From positions 13,736,922 to 13,800,921 of the forward strand of contig NC_092678.1 of the NCBI RefSeq assembly GCF_964355755.1: DNA of 64,000 bases, written 5' to 3'. Origin of the DNA: Antedon mediterranea (Eukaryota; Echinodermata; Crinoidea; Comatulida; Antedonidae). The position numbers were made by a program, and so were the translations under genes. This document shows, in pieces, positions 58,018 through 64,000 of this stretch. The notes beneath the pieces are model-generated. The model was not told the origin of the DNA and did no database searches. It worked only from the letters and a program-made list of their open reading frames with translations. Each line of letters starts with the position of its first letter. The first letter of the stretch is position 1.

Positions 58018-58110
58018 GTAAGTTTATTTTACTGTTCAAGAACTAGTAAATTTTAAATTGTGTTTATCATGCTATTAATTTGTAATATTAACAATCAATC
58101 ACTAACACAT

Positions 58111-61100
58111 GTACAGTACAGCAGTAGTACTATCAATCAATAGTAATTGAAATATTGACATACTATAGTATTACTTTTACATATTTATTATTATATTAGG
58201 CATTGTTAAAAGGAAATTAATACAATGCATTGCAATATTCCTTTAACATTTAAAAATGTACAATATTTTATGATCATTAATGTTAATGAATCATTCTTTG
58301 TTGGCTTTCTTGCATTTGTTGGGTTTATTATTTCATTTTGTATCATTGGAGATGTGAAAATAGCATGTACTGCCAAGTCATGGGCTTCAATTTAATGCAG
58401 CAATCGATTTATGTATATTAATGTATGGATGTTGGTTTGTTTGTTTTTTCGTCATTGTTTTGTCAGTTTGGTGAAGTTGTGAAATTTATAAATAAAAAAA
58501 AAAAGAAATCATAATACAAATTCAGTTAAGTATGATTTTTGCACACCGAGAGACGCACCCCCTGGCGCATATACCGATGTGGTCTTTCGTCAGTATTCAT
58601 CAAGATCAAGATTAGTACTTTGGAATTCTTTCCTATTTAAGCTATTTCTTATCTGACTTGAACGACAACACATTATGATAAATTGATAGTACAAATCACA
58701 TCCACGTCAAATAGTGATAATGGGAAATTAAGTGTTCCGAGAGCCTTTTTAATTTAAAAGTTAGCCAGAGCCTTTTTCGATAGGCTATAAATAGAAAGTT
58801 ACCGAACATTTCGAGCGACGCGAGTTCTGACTTCCGTATTTTATAGGCTGTCTAAATTTTCTTTTTAACTCGTTTATATTAAATTATATTGCTGTTTAAT
58901 TGATTTCTGTGTATTAGGAATATTTATATTAAACAAAAACCACAACAGTACCAATTTTTGTTGATTATGGATTCATTTATTCGAATTCTAAGATAAACGT
59001 CTAAGCCAAGTGTAAGCGTAAACAAAGCGAGTCATACGACGAAAACAAGAAAGTGAAAACTAACTAGTTTGTTAAAATAGTTAACATTAATTTGGAATTT
59101 TTAAATGAAATTCTGAAAACGGTATAATATAGTCTTATATGTATTTTCTAAGATTTCCAAAAATAAGCTTGGTGTTATTTTTCAAACAAATTCTATAAGG
59201 AGTTGAATATAGGTCTGTTTTAAGCGAAAGCACGGTGCGCGTAGGCCTAGGGAGACGCGGCAGGGCTGGAATAATCGTTTTCTTAGGCGCGGCGAAGAGA
59301 ATGAGGAAAGATGCGCTTCATCATTGGCCCCTCGATTGTTATTCTTGTTAAGTGGCTCATTCATAATCTTAAAATATGAGGACAAAGGGCTTAGAAATTT
59401 TGAAATAAAGTGTTGAACTTTCATTTTTCTTAAAATTATTAAGAAGTGGGTGGTGGGGCTGTCTGCAAGCTAGGCCTGGACTGTTTAAATTGGTAAAATA
59501 CTATAAAATCAATACATTCTTGGGGCTAAATAATTAATGAAATTTCACGATTCCCTTCTTTTTATTATAATAATGGAGCAATAAATGAAATACACACCAT
59601 TTAACATAAAACCTTTAATATTATCACAAATTAGACAACAAGTTTTGTACATCAAATTAACATCTTTTGTACTAGGCCTTTTTCTATTTATATTTATAAT
59701 GATTATTTATTGCCGATTTATAAGATTTATAACTTTATAAGAATTACCGCACAACAACCAACCTCCGCTTGAACCTTTAAATAAGTAAATTAGGAAAATA
59801 TCAAGTTTTTAAAAATTAAATGTCCTTTGGCAATAAAAATCTGTAGATATCCATAAAATTACTGTATGTGTTGTTTCACATATGCCGGTAAATTAATGAG
59901 AAATTGTTGTTGATTAATGCTATTTCTATTGTATTGAAGTATGCAGACAGCTTAATAAGAACATCCCTCTGTGATCTGTAAAAAAAAAAAACATTAATAA
60001 ATTAATAATAATCATTATTTAGTCTAAATATTTGTAATCATTTATTTTTATTTCCTTAGGCCTAGGCCTATAAATACGCGCGCCTGACAATGAACACGCG
60101 CCAACAATACACGCACTACTCCACTATAATAACAGGCTAAAGCCTAGCTCTCTTACCTGTAAACTAGGCATAGACTATATTGATTTTTAAATAAAATAAA
60201 AGAGGCTTTGTAAAGTTGTATGATTAAAAACAACTTTCCTATATATTATATAATGTTCTTATTATTTTAAAAAGCAACATTTTTAATCTTATGGTGTAAA
60301 AAAATGATATTAGCTACAACCATGTGTTCCATTTTCAGCAGTAAAATAACCAAAAAGGCACATGTTTAAGCAGCCATTAAAAAAAAATAAAAAATAACAC
60401 CAACGAGATTTTTTTATTAACTACTATTGAAAAATTAAATATCCAGAAAATATAAAACCCACCTTCTCAAAAAATTAGGTTGTTTTATTACAGCCTCAAC
60501 AAGTTAGACGAAATTTTAACATTCGAATACCCTAAAATTGTTTAAAAACATCGGTGTAATTCACCCTTGTTTGACACAGATATAATGGCTTTGTCGATAA
60601 AAAAACAATATCACGTGGTTCGTAGATGCTGTGTCAAAAAGGTTTTCATGAATTATTCATTAGTAAATAAAACCAAAAGTTCCAATTGGCCAGTTTGCAA
60701 AAACTTAATATTTATTTTTAAAAACAAAGTTGCTTCCGGGTAATTGTTCACGCTGTCTCGTGTGCAAAAACGATTCGCTGCCGATAGAGGGCTCACTACT
60801 TTTTTTCCCTGGTGAATTGAATGTGAAATATTGAAGAAATTCATAATAAAATTGTAATAATATATGTTTCTATTCTATAATAAATAATAACGACATGCAT
60901 ATATTTCGGGCGACAACGTTGATTGGGGTGCATGCAACAGATGATTTATTGCGCGATTATTTTTTATATTTTAAAACATAATGTTTAATATTTGGTTACC
61001 CTCACATTTACAATTATGACCTGTAGGCAGTAAGCAGTAGCTCAAAAGAGGCTTAGAAGGATTTCTTTTCCACCTCTTGGATCAACATTTTGAAAGTTGA

Positions 61101-61711
61101 TATTGTGAAATGACTAATGTTATTGTTACCCACAATATATCAAAATTTCTCTTATTTTCATATTTTGAGCAATGGCTTCTCAAACGTACCCAAATACTGC
61201 AAAAACGGCACTTTTTGAAGTCTGGGGTTACTTTTATGGGCCAAAATCTTTAAAGGTCATTTTTCAAATGTTATACTTTCTCTGTGAATAGTCTACTAGT
61301 ATATTGTGTACACTTATCGACAATTTTAAAAATAAGTATTTCGTATGTGAGGAAAACTGAAAAATTAAAATTATTTAGTTGTAATTGCACTTTTCAAGAT
61401 TTTTAAGACATAATATCTTCGTAACTAATTGACATACCATATATATTATTCGAGAGGGTTGTCAGGCAGCTTTAGGAATTTTTTATTTATGAAGGTGCAA
61501 AAACTGAGATTTGGCTAATTTTATAGATAATTTTAATATTCTTCGTTGTTTGAGCAGTTATACAGTATCTTGATAATCAACTCTTACTATGTATATATAT
61601 AATTATATATTCATGCAATGGGTGTCCTAGTGAGTTAGTGACACACAAGTGAAGTTTCAACGCAAATGAAATTATTATGCAATAGTATGATTGTAATGTA
61701 ACTGCATTTTT
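58111..61711. other. AT-rich DNA, no gene seen
   Basis: TTTATAAATAAA with a run of A at 58485-58503 looks like a retroposed 3' end. 59240-59300 is GC-richer. 61625-61720 contains an inverted relative of the repeat at 11560-11665. Short frames elsewhere have no domains. Confidence 0.45.
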
Positions 61712-63478
61712 AGGTGATCATTTAGAATAAAATGATCACCTATTGTTATTGTATCAAATCTTTATTTTTAGTTTTCCGCATTGAGCGGATAACTCCTTGT
61801 AATTGTATGAAATCATCTTTTTTTTTTTTAGTTATCCGCTTAGTAGCGGATAACTCCTTGTGATTGTAGTGGATCAATATTTTTTTTTTTAGTTATCCGC
61901 TTAGTAGCGGATAACTCCTTGTGATTGTATTGGATCAATATTTTTCTGTATTATTCTTCTTTCTTTCCTTCCTTTTTGTGAGACGCGTTTCTCTGAAATG
62001 GGTAAACATAACATTTCATAACTTTGTCAAAACATGGGCATTTATGTGAAGTTGTGCACCTCCTATTTTGAATGACGTCAGAGTTGCGCAATGTGACTTA
62101 CGCGCGATTTTATGATTTTTTATGATTGATCTTAGATTAAAAACCAAGCATAATTTTTTTTTTTACAATTTCTGAAAATTTAAGTCATATCAAGGGCAAT
62201 CTTTCTGTTGATTAAAAATGGCATGTTTTACAAGAAGTTACGCGCGCACGTGCATTTAAAATTTTAAAATGCGCAAAATTAATTTCTAATCAACTTTTTA
62301 CGCCATTCATGACATTTTGCGCATGTCAAAATTTCCCGCGCACGCGAACAATTTTACACGTGCAGTGCGCACGCAGCATGAAAATCATGTTTTTTTCTAT
62401 TAAATTGTGATTTTCCAGCCTTTCCTAGTCATTTTTAAAAAGATTAACATCATTTCAAATTAAAATGACGTCATACGTACACGTTGATTTAGACCATTTG
62501 CGTGCGTTGTAGTTGCAAAAGTTACAAAATATTGTCAAAATTATGCCTATTTTGAATCTATTATAACTCCTCAGGATCAACCGTTACCCCTGATTTTTTA
62601 AATTTAATATGAAAGCAGTTATGTTGTAGATATGAATTCATGCAGAATTTTTTCTTCACGGATGTTGTGACGTCATCATATGGCCACACAAATGTAAAAT
62701 ATAGGATTTTTGTCTCTTTAGTTATTGCTCATCACATTCAATGGAGCGCATCACGCTTATCCATCTTCCATTTTCACCGAGATTTTAACATTGTCTAGGT
62801 CAATCAACTATCTTTCGCATGAGTTAAACATATTCTAATTTTGATGACGTCATCATGCCTAAAAATTTTAATTACGTGGGTCATTAATTTCATCTTTACA
62901 GTAAATTTTAATCTGTTATAGCTCGTAAGAATAAAATGTGATAATCACGATTAAAACGTTTTCTGGAAGCTATTGGATTGTAGATACGAATTCATGTAAA
63001 CATTTTGCCAATCAGATGTAGTGACGTCATCATATGGCCAGTTGAATAAAAAAAGTTGTATTTTTATATTTTGCGTCATAGTTCATCACATTTAAAAGAG
63101 CGCGCATCTATATTTCACGTATCCAAATTTCTTCTACAGGTTAATATGTTGTTGCTGAGATAATATCCTTCCGAAATTGTTATTTTAGTGTTTCATTTTG
63201 ATACCGTCGCCATGTTAAAAAATGGTATAAATGACGGGTCCCGTAATTTCACCTATTCTACACTGTATGTAATATGTATACAGATTATACTGTTTATACT
63301 GATACTATGATACAAAATTGACAGAATTCAGCACTAACAACATATCATATTCTTCAGATCAGATCAGGTCATAATGCCATTATCTTTTTCTGTGTGCAAA
63401 ATTCCAACGAGTATGACGTGCACGTGGCGTTTGTCGTGCGGATAACTAACTCGTCAAAGTGACGAGTTTCATGTCTAG
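61712..63478 (+). mobile_element. Helitron-like element, family 1, with several stacked 5' ends
   Basis: Three consecutive 5' hairpins, (T)TCCGC...GCGGATAAC, lie at 61771, 61831 and 61892, each followed by TCCTTGT(A/G)ATTGTA. A different hairpin (AGGTGATCATTT and its inverse) precedes them at 61712-61741. The body shares TTACGCGCGATTTTATGA and related phrases with 25647-26430. The 3' end is GCGGATAACT, AACTCGTC-AAAGT-GACGAGTT, TCATGT and CTAG followed by T. Non-coding. Confidence 0.7.
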
Positions 63479-63481
63479 TTA

Positions 63482-64000
63482 GTTATCCGCTTAGTAGCGG
63501 ATAACTCCTTGTGATTGTATTGGATCAATATTTTTCTTTTTAGTTATCCGCACTTGGCGGATAACTCCTTGTTATTGTATGGGATCAATATTTTTTTCTG
63601 TATTATTCTTCTTTCTTTCTCGCTATTTTTGTGTAGAGCGTTTCTCTAAAATGTGTAAACATAACATTTTATAACTTTGACAACATGTGGGCATTTACGT
63701 GAAGTTGTGCACCTCCTATTTTTGAATTACGTCAGAGTTGCGCAACGTGACTTACGCGCGATTTTATGATTTTTTATGATTGATCATAGATTAAAAACTA
63801 AAAGTGATTTTTAATTGACACTTTGTGAAAGTTTAATTTATATCATGCGCTAACTTTCTGTTTGAAAAAAATTGCGTGTTTTACACAAAGTTACGCGCGC
63901 ACGCGCATTTAAAATTTCAAAATGCGCAAAAATAATTTCTAATCAACTTTCTACGCGTTTCATGTCATTTTAAGCATGTACAAAATTACCGCGCGCGCGA
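63482..64000 (+). mobile_element. Helitron-like element, family 1, 5' part, runs off the window
   Basis: It starts 4 bp after the previous CTAG end, with two stacked 5' hairpins at 63482 and 63543, then repeats the body of the preceding element (TTTCTCTAAAATGTGTAAAC, TTACGCGCGATTTTATGA). So the copies are arranged head to tail. Confidence 0.7.

Larger units (their letters stand above)
53961..58110 (+). repeat. Three tandem copies of a roughly 600-700 bp block, two carrying insertions
   Basis: The copies start at CTAGCTAGACCTGTGCTCTC (53961, 55281, 57532). They share AGAAGCAGCTTTCC, ATTTAATTATTATTAATTTT, TTGCTCATCACTGCATATT and GGTACATATATAGC(A/G)GCAAC. Copy A contains the 614-bp TIR element and copy B the 1.6-kb Helitron-like element. 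The uninterrupted copy C supplies both empty sites. So the duplication came before, or the insertions after, the split of the copies. Confidence 0.85.

Noticed and set aside
59182-59424. 80-codon minus-strand frame over a GC-richer patch
   Set aside because: No domain, no repeat support, no splice or poly(A) context.

Overview
The window is AT-rich eukaryotic DNA, almost certainly from a marine invertebrate animal. The evidence is a spliced homeobox gene, a Penelope-like retroelement with a GIY-YIG nuclease, many short DNA transposons with terminal inverted repeats (TIRs), Helitron-like elements, tRNA-derived repeats, and long tracts built on GGCCTA. An echinoderm or other invertebrate deuterostome is my best guess. 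That is inference from repeat flavour and gene content, not proof. There are no bacterial genes, operons or CRISPR arrays.

Layout. 1-1534 (minus) holds the 5' part of an unrecognised Cys-rich protein with one frameshift; it runs off the left edge. 3.0-16.9 kb is repeat-rich non-coding DNA: a Helitron-like element carrying a retrotransposon gag fragment, a 200-bp tandem repeat, a tandem array with embedded tRNA-like sequences, a TIR element and a broken gag gene. 18.3-24.0 kb is a nest of TIR elements, one a PIF/Harbinger-type element with a decayed MADF-domain exon. 24.0-28.4 kb is a cluster of Helitron-like ends.

28.6-50.3 kb (plus) is what I read as one two-exon gene for a small, strongly diverged NK2-type homeobox protein. 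Exon 1 (28616-28754) encodes a TN/eh1-like motif and ends at a consensus donor. Exon 2 (49916-50334) encodes the homeodomain, begins at a plausible acceptor, and its phase matches exon 1. The 21-kb intron holds a dead Penelope-like element split by a 2968-bp TIR element, a 194-bp perfect palindrome, several MITEs, a CR1/L2-type LINE fragment, and a 3.5-kb long-TIR element carrying a 30-bp minisatellite.

50.4-64 kb has no convincing gene. It holds tandem repeats, a three-copy tandem block with an exon-like 81-bp segment, a 614-bp long-TIR element with a 9-bp target duplication, and three Helitron-like copies, the last running off the right edge. Family names rest on motifs read by eye; no database search was possible.
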